Positions 43,618-52,423 of a stretch of 64,000 nt of DNA are shown in pieces. How positions within the stretch are numbered: the first letter of the stretch is position 1; each line of letters begins with the position of its first letter. This stretch comes from Anaerolineae bacterium (GTDB taxonomy: Bacteria; Chloroflexota; Anaerolineae; Aggregatilineales; Phototrophicaceae), in contig JADLAY010000002.1 in assembly GCA_020849765.1 (NCBI GenBank), forward strand, positions 1 to 64,000, given 5' to 3'. The notes beneath the pieces were generated by a model. That model made no database searches. It saw only the letters and a program-made list of their open reading frames with translations, and was not told where the DNA came from. The translations under genes and the position numbers were made by a program.

Positions 43618-44193
43618 ATGCAAGATGATGTCGTGATCGATTTCACAGACGAAGCGCCAGAGAGGTCTCGGCGCAGTTTTGGATTGAGTTCCATCCTTCT
43701 GATTGTGGGCATTGTTTTAGCTATGACGGTTTTCGGCATCGCTCTGGCGCAGCGAAATCTCAGCCAGCCCACATCAGGCCCGGCTCCCGACTTCACGATG
43801 ACGACGTTTGACGGCAGCCCATTCCGTCTGTCTGATCAGCGCGGCAAGGTGGTGATCGTCAATTTCTGGGCGAGTTGGTGTATCCCTTGTCGCGATGAAG
43901 CGCCTATTTTACAGAGCCTATGGGAACGCTATCGTGACCAGGGCGTCGTTCTAGTCGGCGTGGCGTATCTGGACAGCGATCAAGGTTCACGGGCCTTCAT
44001 TGTGGAGTTTGGCATCACCTACCCGAACGGCCCTGACTTGAGAACTGAGATTTCCCAAGCCTATCGGATTCAGGGGGTTCCTGAAACCTTTGTGGTGGAT
44101 CAGAACGGCGACATCGTGCACTTCATCATCGCCCCCGTACAACCGGGACAACTGGACGCTATCGTAGCTGAATTACTCGCGCGTGACCGCTAA
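43618..44193 (+). CDS. TlpA/ResA-like thioredoxin-fold protein
   Basis: A 191-residue membrane-anchored redoxin: helix SILLIVGIVLAMTVFGIALA, then PAPDFTMTTFDGSPFRLSD, active site WCIPC (about residue 88) and cis-Pro region GVPETFVVD. The start is the ATG after GGGGAGGA; the open frame extends 38 codons upstream into the Rieske gene. Last intact gene of the run. A partial copy of its active-site region lies 0.4 kb downstream. Confidence 0.9.
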   Translation: MQDDVVIDFTDEAPERSRRSFGLSSILLIVGIVLAMTVFGIALAQRNLSQPTSGPAPDFTMTTFDGSPFRLSDQRGKVVIVNFWASWCIPCRDEAPILQSLWERYRDQGVVLVGVAYLDSDQGSRAFIVEFGITYPNGPDLRTEISQAYRIQGVPETFVVDQNGDIVHFIIAPVQPGQLDAIVAELLARDR

Positions 44194-44301
44194 CCCACTC
44201 CGCCTATCCAGGATAGTAGGTGATTACTGCGGGTGGTGTTCAACCATAAATTGCTCTGGCGCGGACGTGCATTTGTCACGGTAGCTAATTCCTGCCATCC
44301 A

Positions 44302-44423
44302 ATCAGCGCGGCAAGGTGGTGATAGTCAATTTCTGGGCGAGCTGGTGCATCCCTTGCCGCGACGAAGCTCCTGTTCTGCAGGCCCTTTCGGATCAGACCA
44401 GAGCCCATGAACACCGGTCATGA
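44302..44423 (+). pseudogene. Fragment of a tlpA-like gene
   Basis: The stretch 44302-44388 repeats 43833-43919 with scattered third-position changes and translates to [20 protein letters not shown], the active-site region of the upstream TlpA protein. It has no start, and the frame ends at a TGA at about 44421. It is a broken duplicate, left by a tandem duplication followed by deletion. Confidence 0.75.
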
Positions 44424-44477
44424 AACCTGCAAATCTTGGTAAAATCGGCATTTGCAAGGCTAGTAGTGAGAGTCTAG

Positions 44478-44783
44478 ATGCCTGATTCGCGACCACTGTT
44501 CACCGTCTCGAACCATCACGCCGAGTCGTGCGGTAAGCCGCCGCACGTTGACGGCGACGTTCGTAAGCGCTACCACGGGTACTACGAAAATGAGTTCGGC
44601 GAGCAAGCAATCTTTGTCTATGACTACGAAGTCAATGAAGGCACGCTCTGGATGGGGGATGCTGGATGGGAAAAGGCGTACAGAGTTGTCGACGGACTTG
44701 CGCCCGAACTTGTGATGGGGCGCGAAGAAATGTTCTGGCTGATGAAGTGCTGGCAGACCGCCGTTAAGCGGCTTCCGAAATGA
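44478..44783 (+). CDS. Hypothetical protein
   Basis: A 101-residue soluble protein, compact and rich in aromatic residues (KRYHGYYENEFGEQAIFVYDYE, then GTLWMGDAGWEKAYRVVDG and EEMFWLMKCW). No family recognised. The terminator-like hairpin right after the stop supports a real gene. No clear ribosome site is seen. Confidence 0.65.
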   Translation: MPDSRPLFTVSNHHAESCGKPPHVDGDVRKRYHGYYENEFGEQAIFVYDYEVNEGTLWMGDAGWEKAYRVVDGLAPELVMGREEMFWLMKCWQTAVKRLPK

Positions 44784-44786
44784 AAA

Positions 44787-44804
44787 GGGCGGTGTGAACC
44801 GCCC
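44787..44804 (+). terminator. Hairpin after the hypothetical gene
   Basis: GGGCGGT pairs with ACCGCCC around a 4-base loop, 4 bp past the stop. There is no T-run. Confidence 0.6.
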
Positions 44805-44903
44805 GGAGGAAGTAGACGTAAGTCGTAGTCTCAGGCAGCAGCACCACCTTTCCACCATAGGCGTAGAGGTGGAACCAACGCCACTTTGTACACACAAGCG
44901 TCC

Positions 44904-44955
44904 GACCCCCGTCGGCCCCGCAGACAAAGCATACTCAAAACGACAAGCCCGGTGC
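44904..44955. repeat. 52-bp direct repeat, left copy
   Basis: Matches 61599-61650 at 50 of 52 positions without gaps (ends GACCCCCGTCGGCC and CAAGCCCGRTGC). Looser similarity continues for about 60 bp further right in both copies (TCGCGGRTCCGACC). The copies are in the same orientation and bracket the LAL regulon. Confidence 0.85.
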
Positions 44956-44972
44956 AGCGCATCGGGCTTTTT
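44945..44972 (+). terminator. Intrinsic terminator in the repeat
   Basis: AAGCCCG pairs with CGGGCTT and is followed directly by TTTTT-type sequence. The stem can extend by GTG/CAT with one wobble. It would stop transcription from the left. Confidence 0.7.
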
Positions 44973-45092
44973 GCTTGTCACACATTCGACAGAATCTAAT
45001 CGCGGGTCCGACCGACCTTACTTGAAGAAGGCTCCTTCCGCCTGTCGCTGACTTTTCAGACAATTGGCCCTGTCACTCATCGTGCTTGCACA

Positions 45093-47792
45093 TTACAGCA
45101 AGTGATGCTGTCTGGCGATAGCGATCACCTGCGTGCGGCTGCGCACATCGAGCTTGGTGAAAATGTTATTGACGTGCTTCTTGACCGTACCGATGCTGAT
45201 GACAAGCCGCTGCGCAATCTCCCTGTTCGATGCACCATCTGCGATCAGGTGCAGGACTTCGAGTTCGCGCTCGCTGAGGGGTTCAATAGCTTCGCCCACT
45301 CTCCAGCTTGTGGATGAAACATTCTCTGAGGGCGATTTATCCCCGAAAGCATTCAGCAACCTGCTGACATAGTCCACCGCGATACCACGCGCAAGCGCCT
45401 GACGCAGAAGATCGGCCATCGATGCGCCTTCTTCGGCGAATGTGCGCACGAAGCCTTCCGGCTCGGCCAGCGCCAGAACGTGGCTCAACTGATCGAGCGC
45501 GTCTTCGCCACGCCCCTGTTGCTTAAGCGCGAGCACCTGGAGCACACGGATGGCAATGACACGGCCCTTGCGCCCTCCGGCACTCGCCGCCCCGTGCAGC
45601 CGTGCGAGCAGATCCTGGGCAGCGTCCAGTCGTCCCTGCGCCATCTGAATACGCGCCAGAGTCATGTGCTCGAACTCAAGTCCCGCGTCGAGCGGATCGC
45701 AGGTGGTTGGCTCAACTGCCTGCGCCCACGCGCTCGCAGCGGCCATGTCGCCCTGTTTGAGCCACAGCCAGGCCTGGTGAGCCGAGACGGCGATAGAGGC
45801 CGGAGTCAGGTTTTCGCGCTCCATCAGGTCCACCGCGTCCTGCATGATTTCACTCGCACGCCCATCGTTGCCGGACAGGCGTTCCAGATAGGCCAGCAGG
45901 ACGTAACTGGGCAGAGAGACGCGTTTGAGTTCATAGCCTTCGGTCGCCAGTTGACCCTCGATCACGTCCCGGTGCGCGCCGTCGAGATCGTTGCGCTCGT
46001 AACGCACCCAGGCGCGGCTCATGCGTGCCACGCCGAGCGCGGGCTGCCCTTTCCAGCCGAGCGTGCCCGCGCGCTCGAACAGGCTGCGGCAGATCACCTC
46101 GATCTGCCCCAGCTTGCCCTGGATCAGGTAGATCTGCGTCAGGTAAGCGAGCGCGACCAGCATGGTAAACAGATCGCCGGCTTTATCGCCCAGGTTGATG
46201 GCTTCTTCGAGCAAGTTTTGTGCTAACTCGATGTTGCTGTTGAGCGCGAAATGCGCGTTGCCCACGATCATCATCGCCCAGGCGCGCCAATGCACCAGCG
46301 ATTCTGGCAGTTGGGCGAGCGCCTGATTCCCGGCGGCGAGCGTGATGTCTTTGGGGTAGTCGAGCTGAATCGAGATCGTCGCCCGGATGGTCGCTGCCTG
46401 CCCCTGCAGCGCCGTCTGCGTGGCATTGTCCGCATCGGGCAGCTCGGCCAGCACCCGCTCGACTTCGTTCAGGCGCTTCTCGGCCTCGACGAATGCGTCG
46501 ATGGCCGTCAACATGAAGGCGTGATTCAAGCCGAGCTTTGGGCGCAGCCGGATCACTTCGTCAGGCAGTGATTCCATCCACCGGAGGACCGTCGCGACCT
46601 CGCCGCGCCGCCAGATGCGGTCGCCGTAGGCTTCGAGCAGCCGCGCGACCCGGTCGCTATCCTGGGCCAGGATGGCATGTTCGACGGCCTCTCCTATCCA
46701 GTCGTTCGCTTCAAACCATGAGCTGGCACGGCGGTGCAGATCGGGTAGACGATCCGTGTGACCACGATTCAGGCGATTGCGCAGCACCTCGGCAAACAGA
46801 TGATGGTAGCGATACCAATAACGCTCGTCGTCGAGCATGATCAGGAACATGTTGCCGCGCTCGATGTATTCGAGTGTCAATTGCCCGTCGCTCCTGCCAG
46901 TCACTGCATCGCACAGCGGCCCGCACAGACGATTCAGAATCGACGTTTCCAGAAGGAAGTCCTGTAAGTCTTCCGATTGGCGGCTCAGCACCTCCTCAAT
47001 CAGATAATCGAGGATGAAGCGGTGACTCCCGGTGAAGGCCGAAATGAACCCGGCGATGTCTTCGCGCCCCTTCATTGCCAGGGCGGCCAACTGCAAACCG
47101 GCGATCCAGCCCTCAGTTCGCCGTTCCAACTCGTCCAGTTGCTGTGTATTCAGATGGATGCCGAGCGACCGCTCAAGAAAAGCTGCTGCTTCATCCGCCG
47201 TGAAGCGCAAATCATCTGCGCGGATCTCCATGAGTTGGCCGCTCCCACGCAGGCGCGCCAGCGGGAAGGGCGGATCTTCCCGGCTGATCAGCACCAGATG
47301 CATCTGCGGCGGGAGATGCTCGAGTAAGAACGTCACCGCATTGTGCACGGCCTGCGCCACAATGACGTGATAGTCGTCCAGCACGAGTGCGAGCGGCTGC
47401 GGAAACGCTTCGAGGTGATTGATCAACAGGGCGAGCATCGTCCCCGGTGCCGGGGCTTGCGGAGAATTCAGCAGCGACAAGATCTCGTCGCTGTCGATGC
47501 CCTCCAGCCGGGTGAGCGAGGAAATGACGTAGGTGAGGAAACGTGCCGGGTCGTTGTCGTCCTCGTCCAGTGACAACCAGGCAAACGAAACGTCTCTCCC
47601 TGCATCTGAAACGAGCCACTCACTCAACAGTGTGGTCTTGCCGTAGCCGGCAGGCGCACAAACGAGTACGAGCGGTCGTTCCAAACTAACGCTGAACTGC
47701 CGAGTCAGGCGTGGGCGTGGAATGCGGTCAGCGCGCGCAGGGGGAGGTGCCAGCTTCGTCTGAAGAATGCCCGACGCCAATGCTGCAACCAT
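45093..47792 (-). CDS. LAL/MalT-family transcriptional regulator 1
   Basis: An 899-residue regulator: P-loop NTPase domain with Walker [17 protein letters not shown] (about residue 50) and Walker [12 protein letters not shown], a long helical TPR-like middle, and a C-terminal LuxR helix-turn-helix ([20 protein letters not shown], then [13 protein letters not shown]). MalT-like proteins are ATP- and ligand-controlled activators. The start is the ATG that aligns with the paralogue (MVAALASG against MVGSASG), seven codons inside the frame. It is the second of two tandem leftward paralogues, each with its own promoter. Confidence 0.92.
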   Translation of the reverse strand: MVAALASGILQTKLAPPPARADRIPRPRLTRQFSVSLERPLVLVCAPAGYGKTTLLSEWLVSDAGRDVSFAWLSLDEDDNDPARFLTYVISSLTRLEGIDSDEILSLLNSPQAPAPGTMLALLINHLEAFPQPLALVLDDYHVIVAQAVHNAVTFLLEHLPPQMHLVLISREDPPFPLARLRGSGQLMEIRADDLRFTADEAAAFLERSLGIHLNTQQLDELERRTEGWIAGLQLAALAMKGREDIAGFISAFTGSHRFILDYLIEEVLSRQSEDLQDFLLETSILNRLCGPLCDAVTGRSDGQLTLEYIERGNMFLIMLDDERYWYRYHHLFAEVLRNRLNRGHTDRLPDLHRRASSWFEANDWIGEAVEHAILAQDSDRVARLLEAYGDRIWRRGEVATVLRWMESLPDEVIRLRPKLGLNHAFMLTAIDAFVEAEKRLNEVERVLAELPDADNATQTALQGQAATIRATISIQLDYPKDITLAAGNQALAQLPESLVHWRAWAMMIVGNAHFALNSNIELAQNLLEEAINLGDKAGDLFTMLVALAYLTQIYLIQGKLGQIEVICRSLFERAGTLGWKGQPALGVARMSRAWVRYERNDLDGAHRDVIEGQLATEGYELKRVSLPSYVLLAYLERLSGNDGRASEIMQDAVDLMERENLTPASIAVSAHQAWLWLKQGDMAAASAWAQAVEPTTCDPLDAGLEFEHMTLARIQMAQGRLDAAQDLLARLHGAASAGGRKGRVIAIRVLQVLALKQQGRGEDALDQLSHVLALAEPEGFVRTFAEEGASMADLLRQALARGIAVDYVSRLLNAFGDKSPSENVSSTSWRVGEAIEPLSERELEVLHLIADGASNREIAQRLVISIGTVKKHVNNIFTKLDVRSRTQVIAIARQHHLL

Positions 47793-47822
47793 CTGATTGT
47801 CTTGACCCCGCAAGCGGCGGAC

Positions 47823-47851
47823 AGTGTAGCGCTCCTGTTTCCACGGCGCAA
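47823..47851 (-). promoter_or_regulatory. Promoter of LAL gene 1
   Basis: Read leftwards, TTGCGC (47851-47846) and TACACT (47828-47823) are separated by exactly 17 bp. The start codon lies about 30 bp further on. The same hexamers with the same spacing stand before LAL gene 2. Confidence 0.7.
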
Positions 47852-47905
47852 CATTCTATGAATCGAAAGCTGTGCCGGTTGATGGCGGGCCAACTTTGCG
47901 AAGAT

Positions 47906-50593
47906 TCAGGGGAGGAGGTCGTACTGCCGCGCGATGGCGACCACCTGCGTGCGGCTGCGCGCATCCAGCTTGACGAAGATATTGTTGACGTGCTTCTTGA
48001 CCGTGCCGATGCTGATCACAAGCCGCTGTGCAATTTCGCCGTTCGACGCACCATCGGCGATCAGGCGCAGCACTTCAAACTCACGCTCGCTGAGAGGTTC
48101 AAGGCCGTTGCCAATCCACTGCCGTGACTGCGCCAGGCTTGTGGAAGGTGAGGAATCGCCAAAAGCAGCCAGCAGCCTGCCGGTATAATCCACCGCGATG
48201 CCGCGGGTGAGGGCTTGGCGCAGCAGATCAATCATCGGCGCGCCCTCGTCGACGAAGGTGCGCACGTAGCCTTCCGCTTCTGCGAGCGACAAGGCACGGA
48301 CGAGCACGTTGAGCGCCCTGTCCGTATGCCCCTGCAATTGCGCGGTCAAGGCAAGGAGCGCACGGATGGCGATGACTCGTCCATCGCGCCCGGCAGCCTC
48401 GGCAGCCGAGAGCAAGCGTTCGAGCAAGTTCTGTGCGTTGTCAAATCGCCCCTGCGCCATCTGAACCCGCGCGAGCGTCATGTGCTCAAACTCAAGCGCG
48501 GGATCAAGCTGTTCGATAGCCGTTGGCTCGATTGCCTGAGCCCACGCACTGGCGGAGTCGAGATCGCCTTGCTGAAGCCACAGCCAGGTCTGCCAGGCCG
48601 CTTCGGAGACAAACGTCTGGCGCAGACGGCCTGACTGTGCCATCTCCACGGCCTGGTGCATCAACTGCCGCGCTTCCGCGTGTTCGCCGTTCAACTGCTT
48701 CAGGCGCGCCATTCTCACATTCACGTCGATGGCGAACCGTTTCAGCAAGTACTTTTCGAGGATGCGGCGCGCCTCAGTCATGTCTTCGAGTGCGCCCTGG
48801 ATGTCATTGCGCTCATAACGCACCAGGCTGCGATCGATCCGTCCCTGCGCCCTTGAGTTAGGGTCCATGCCGCTTTGCAGAAGTTGTTCGGCTCTGCGTC
48901 CGGCTTCGCTCAGGCGCCCGTGAACGATGTACATGCGTGACAGTTGCGACAGCCCCACCATGTACATGAAGCTGTCGTTCGCTGCCTCACTCAGGCGAAC
49001 CGCCTCCAGCAGGTAGCGTTCCGCTTCTTCCATCTCCCCATTCGAGACGAAGTGCGCGACCCCGACATTGACGTCCGCCCAGGCACGCCAGCGTAAATCC
49101 GCCGCAGGCAGTCGGGCGAGCGCCTCCATCCCAGCGCCAATCGTTATCGCGCCAGGATGGCCGAGCAGGAGTGAGACCGTGGCGCGAACGGCGGCGGCAC
49201 GCCCCTTGATCGCCCTGTGCTCGTCAGCTTCATCGTCGCGCGCAATCCGGGCCAACGCGTGCTCGACCTGAGCAACCCGTTGCTCGGCCTCGACAAAGTC
49301 GTCGAGCAGCGTGAGGATGAACGCGTAATTCAGCCCAAGCTGAGGATGGTCGTGGATTGCGTCCTCCGGCAGCATCTTCAGCCAGCGCAGAACCGTCGCC
49401 AATTCGCCACGCATCCACATCGGTTCACTATATTGATCGACCAACGATGCGGCGCGTTCGACATCCTGCGCAAGGAAGGCGTGCTCGACCGCCTCGGCGA
49501 TCCAGCCATTTTGCTCGAACCACTCGCTGGCGCGTTGATGCAGTGTGCTCACCATGGCGGGGTTGGCGCGCTTCAGGCGGACGCGCAGCATTTCCCCGAA
49601 CAGATGATGGTAGCGGAACCAGTAGCGCTCGTCGTCGAGCATGATCAGAAACAGGTTGCCGCGTTCGATTTGCTCCAGCATGGCCTGGCCGTCGCTCCTG
49701 CCGGTCACCGCATTACACAGCGGGCCGCACATACGGTTGAGAATGGCCGTCTCTAACAAGAAATTCTGGACATCCTCCGGCTGGCGGCTCAGCACTTCCT
49801 CAATCAGGTAGTCGAGAATGAAGCGGTGGCTCCCCGTAAACGCGGAGATGAAGCCCGCCACATCGTCGCGGCCTTTCATCGCCAGGGAAGCCAGTTGCAG
49901 CCCTGCAATCCACCCCTCGGTGCGGCGATCCAGCTCTATGAGCTGCTGAGCGCTCAACTGCACGCCGAGCGCCTTTTCCAGGAAGACCGCGACTTCATCG
50001 GCGGCGAAACGCAAGTCGTCCGCCCGGATCTCTGCCAGTTGGCCGCGTCCGCGCAAACGCGCCAGCGGAAAGGGCGGATCTTCCCGGCTGATCAGCACGA
50101 GGTGGACCTGCGCAGGCAGATGTTCGAGCAGGTAGGTCACGGCGTCGTGGATGGCCTGGGCGGCGATCAGGTGGTAGTCATCCAACACCAGCACGACCTG
50201 GCCCGCAATACTCAGGAGATGATTGATCAACGTCGTCAGGATGACGCGCGGCGGAGGCGGCTGCGGCGATTGCAGCATCGACAACACTTGATCGCCGTCG
50301 ATGTCACTGACCGTCGCCAGGGTGCTTACGAGATAGGTCAGAAAGCGACCGGGATCGTTGTCGTCTTCGTCGAGGGATAACCAGGCAAGCGAAAAAGCTC
50401 TCCCCGCCTCGGTCATGAACCACTCGCTCAGTAACGTCGTCTTACCATAGCCCGGAGGCGCGCAGACGAGGACGAGTGGCCGTTCAAGGCTGGCGCTGAA
50501 CTGCTCAGTCAGGCGTGGGCGTCGGATGCGGTCAGCGCGCGCAGGGGGAGGAGTCAGCTTCGTTCGCAGCATACCCGACGCCGATCCAACCAT
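47906..50593 (-). CDS. LAL/MalT-family transcriptional regulator 2
   Basis: An 895-residue paralogue of the gene to its left, with the same order: Walker [16 protein letters not shown], Walker B VVLVLDDYHLI, helical repeats, and LuxR domain ([20 protein letters not shown], then [13 protein letters not shown]). The helix [13 protein letters not shown] that reads DNA is identical in both. It is divergent from the RDD gene, and the shared 190-bp gap contains one copy of the 60-bp element. Confidence 0.92.
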   Translation of the reverse strand: MVGSASGMLRTKLTPPPARADRIRRPRLTEQFSASLERPLVLVCAPPGYGKTTLLSEWFMTEAGRAFSLAWLSLDEDDNDPGRFLTYLVSTLATVSDIDGDQVLSMLQSPQPPPPRVILTTLINHLLSIAGQVVLVLDDYHLIAAQAIHDAVTYLLEHLPAQVHLVLISREDPPFPLARLRGRGQLAEIRADDLRFAADEVAVFLEKALGVQLSAQQLIELDRRTEGWIAGLQLASLAMKGRDDVAGFISAFTGSHRFILDYLIEEVLSRQPEDVQNFLLETAILNRMCGPLCNAVTGRSDGQAMLEQIERGNLFLIMLDDERYWFRYHHLFGEMLRVRLKRANPAMVSTLHQRASEWFEQNGWIAEAVEHAFLAQDVERAASLVDQYSEPMWMRGELATVLRWLKMLPEDAIHDHPQLGLNYAFILTLLDDFVEAEQRVAQVEHALARIARDDEADEHRAIKGRAAAVRATVSLLLGHPGAITIGAGMEALARLPAADLRWRAWADVNVGVAHFVSNGEMEEAERYLLEAVRLSEAANDSFMYMVGLSQLSRMYIVHGRLSEAGRRAEQLLQSGMDPNSRAQGRIDRSLVRYERNDIQGALEDMTEARRILEKYLLKRFAIDVNVRMARLKQLNGEHAEARQLMHQAVEMAQSGRLRQTFVSEAAWQTWLWLQQGDLDSASAWAQAIEPTAIEQLDPALEFEHMTLARVQMAQGRFDNAQNLLERLLSAAEAAGRDGRVIAIRALLALTAQLQGHTDRALNVLVRALSLAEAEGYVRTFVDEGAPMIDLLRQALTRGIAVDYTGRLLAAFGDSSPSTSLAQSRQWIGNGLEPLSEREFEVLRLIADGASNGEIAQRLVISIGTVKKHVNNIFVKLDARSRTQVVAIARQYDLLP

Positions 50594-50625
50594 GTGGTTG
50601 TCCTGACCCTGTAAGGTACTTCGTC

Positions 50626-50654
50626 AGTGTAGCGCCAGAGCGGCTACAGCGCAA
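50626..50654 (-). promoter_or_regulatory. Promoter of LAL gene 2
   Basis: Read leftwards, TTGCGC (50654-50649) and TACACT (50631-50626) are 17 bp apart, as at LAL gene 1. The surrounding GCGC and CAGTGTAGCGC text is also shared. The start codon follows about 33 bp later. Confidence 0.7.
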
Positions 50655-50672
50655 CTTATACACCGCCTGCAA

Positions 50673-50732
50673 CAATCAACCTCGAAATACGCCTTTCGGC
50701 TACCCGCAATCAACCCCTCCGTCCCTTACAGT
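50673..50732 (+). promoter_or_regulatory. 60-bp regulon element, copy A
   Basis: Two CAATCAACC half-sites 34 bp apart, with ATACGCCTTTCGGCTACCCG between them and a TTACAGT end at the place of a -10. It ends 53 bp before the RDD gene start and lies beside the LAL gene 2 promoter. Confidence 0.75.
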
Positions 50733-50785
50733 CGGGCCATTGACGAGACACAGCACCGTGTATCAACCAGCACAGGAGGAGAGCA

Positions 50786-51187
50786 GTGGTCACCAAGAGC
50801 TATGAGATCGTCAGTCATGAGTTAGCCAGCATCGAAGCGCGCTTCGCCGCCCTGTTCATCGACGGCTTAATCCTTGCCGCCATCGAAGGCGTCGGCTTCG
50901 TAGCCGCGCGTGAGCCGGGTGCGGGCCTCGGCTTCGTCGTCGGCCTGATCTATTCCTGGTTCTTCCTGACGCGCTACAACGGTCAGACACCGGGCAAGAT
51001 GATCATGAAGATCCGTGTGATCAAGGCGGACGGCAGCGCCATCAGCGATGGGGATGCCATCGTTCGTTACATCGGCTATTTCGTCAACGCGTTCTTTTTC
51101 ATCGGCTGGCTCTGGGCGCTGTTCGATGAAAGCCGCCAGGGCTGGCACGACAAACTGGCCCGCACCTACGTCGTCAAGATATCGTGA
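50786..51187 (+). CDS. RDD-family membrane protein
   Basis: A 133-residue protein with three helices. The RDD signature is visible: ARFAALFIDGLILAA at the start, TPGKMIMKIRVIKADG in the middle and WHDKLARTYVV at the end. Members are linked to ion or compound transport, but the function is mostly unproven. GTG start after GGAGGAG. First gene of the rightward regulon; the next gene follows after 39 bp. Confidence 0.9.
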   Translation: MVTKSYEIVSHELASIEARFAALFIDGLILAAIEGVGFVAAREPGAGLGFVVGLIYSWFFLTRYNGQTPGKMIMKIRVIKADGSAISDGDAIVRYIGYFVNAFFFIGWLWALFDESRQGWHDKLARTYVVKIS

Positions 51188-51226
51188 CATCACACACACA
51201 AACCGAATCAAGAAGGAGATGAGATC

Positions 51227-52279
51227 ATGCGTAAGTTAAGTGCCCTCGCAATTCTGGCAGTGGTGTTCTTTCCACTGGCCTTCGCAACCATGACGATGAT
51301 CACCATTCGCCCGTGGGTGCTCGACCGCGGCTTCTACGAGCGCCTCGTTAGCGACGAGCGGCTCTACGAAGGCATGTTGAGCGACGATTTCGCCAGCCGC
51401 GTCGAGCCAGACATGTTCACGCGCGAAGAACAACTTCCGCTGGGCGCGCTGAGCATCGCCCTGCGCGAGGTCGTGAGCGCCGACTATCTGCGGACACAAT
51501 CGCTCAACGTGATCGACGACGTGTTCGACTTCGTCGAGGGACGCGCGGCGACCTTCGAAGTGCGGCTGGACATCACGCCGATCAAGACGGCGCTTATGGG
51601 TGAAGGGCGCACAAGCTTCGCCGAGGCTCTGGCCGGTGCGCTGCCCGCGTGCGCCGACGGCCAGCCGTCGATTGCACCCGGCGGTCATCTGACGCGCTGT
51701 ATCGCGGCGGATCAATCGGTCGCCGACGCCGCCGAACAGATCGTGACGGCCCTGCCCGCCGCCCTTGAAGACGCGCCGGATCAGATCGTCATGGCCGCGC
51801 GGAGCAACATCCGCACCCATTGGTATGACGTGGCCTGGTTCCTCGGCAGCGGCATCCATGCCGTGCTCGACGTCGCGATCATGATGCTGATTGCCGTGAC
51901 GCTGATGGTGGGTTTCGTCGGCGCTTATCTCGGCGGTGACAGCCTGGCTGAGCGACTGAAGTGGTTGAGCTCATCGCTGTTTGCACCGGCATCCCTGTTG
52001 GTCGTCATCGGGCTGGCCCTGAGCGCCCCCTGGACATCCGGCTCGATCAGCAGTGTGCTGGCGAACAGCCGTTGGAATGGCGTTGTCCACAGCGATGCCT
52101 ACCGCGAGGCTGTGGCGAGCGTGGTCATCCCGATCGTGCAGCAACTGGGCAACGGCTTCCTGGTGACGGGCTTCGTCGTCTCCATGTTCGCGCTGGCCGT
52201 CCTGGTCGCGAGCTGGATCACGCACAGCCAGGGGCAGGGCGTCACCAAAACGGTGCAGGTGCCGGTACGCAATGCGTGA
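51227..52279 (+). CDS. Membrane protein with large extracytoplasmic loop
   Basis: A 350-residue protein: one N-terminal helix, about 170 extracytoplasmic residues with a pair of cysteines (PACADGQ and LTRCIAADQ), then three helices. No family recognised, although similar proteins follow RDD genes in other Chloroflexota. AAGGAG lies before the ATG. It has no element of its own and probably shares the RDD transcript. Confidence 0.75.
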   Translation: MRKLSALAILAVVFFPLAFATMTMITIRPWVLDRGFYERLVSDERLYEGMLSDDFASRVEPDMFTREEQLPLGALSIALREVVSADYLRTQSLNVIDDVFDFVEGRAATFEVRLDITPIKTALMGEGRTSFAEALAGALPACADGQPSIAPGGHLTRCIAADQSVADAAEQIVTALPAALEDAPDQIVMAARSNIRTHWYDVAWFLGSGIHAVLDVAIMMLIAVTLMVGFVGAYLGGDSLAERLKWLSSSLFAPASLLVVIGLALSAPWTSGSISSVLANSRWNGVVHSDAYREAVASVVIPIVQQLGNGFLVTGFVVSMFALAVLVASWITHSQGQGVTKTVQVPVRNA

Positions 52280-52329
52280 CGTGATCGAGTCCGTCTGCGC
52301 AGGCGAACCCCTGACGCAGTAATCACCTC

Positions 52330-52358
52330 GTGGGGGAGATCAATTGTCTCCCCCTCAC
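52330..52358 (+). terminator. Hairpin after the 51227 gene
   Basis: GTGGGGGAGA pairs with TCTCCCCCTCAC with one bulged base, about 50 bp past the stop. Hairpins of the same GGGGAGA/TCTCCCC type end the following units at 53499 and 55201. Confidence 0.6.
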
Positions 52359-52382
52359 AAGCAACCCCTTCCTCGCCTGGAG
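52357..52382 (+). promoter_or_regulatory. Half copy of the regulon element (copy F)
   Basis: CAAGCAACCCCTTCCTCGCC matches positions 35-54 of the 60-bp element and is followed by TGGAGG where the others have TAAAGT. The left half is missing, replaced by the terminator. It ends 41 bp before the 52424 start, the same distance as in full copies. Confidence 0.5.
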
Positions 52383-52423
52383 GGAGCACATCGAGCGACG
52401 AGAAGTACGATGAGGAGAAAACA

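Larger units (their letters stand above)
44784..45092. other. Gene-free stretch with repeat copy 1 and terminator
   Basis: Between the rightward hypothetical gene and the end of the leftward LAL gene. It holds the hairpin at 44787, the 52-bp direct repeat at 44904-44955 and an intrinsic terminator at 44945-44972. Nothing looks coding apart from frames created by the repeat. Confidence 0.6.

Noticed and set aside
44904..44955. 52-bp repeat as a tRNA-derived attachment site
   Set aside because: I see no tRNA-like cloverleaf or T-loop sequence in either copy, and no integrase in the window.
44460..44981. Minus-strand frame sharing ACRFEYAL-type residues with a frame at 61569-61802
   Set aside because: The shared peptide is only the translation of the 52-bp repeat; both frames lack ribosome sites and overlap terminators.
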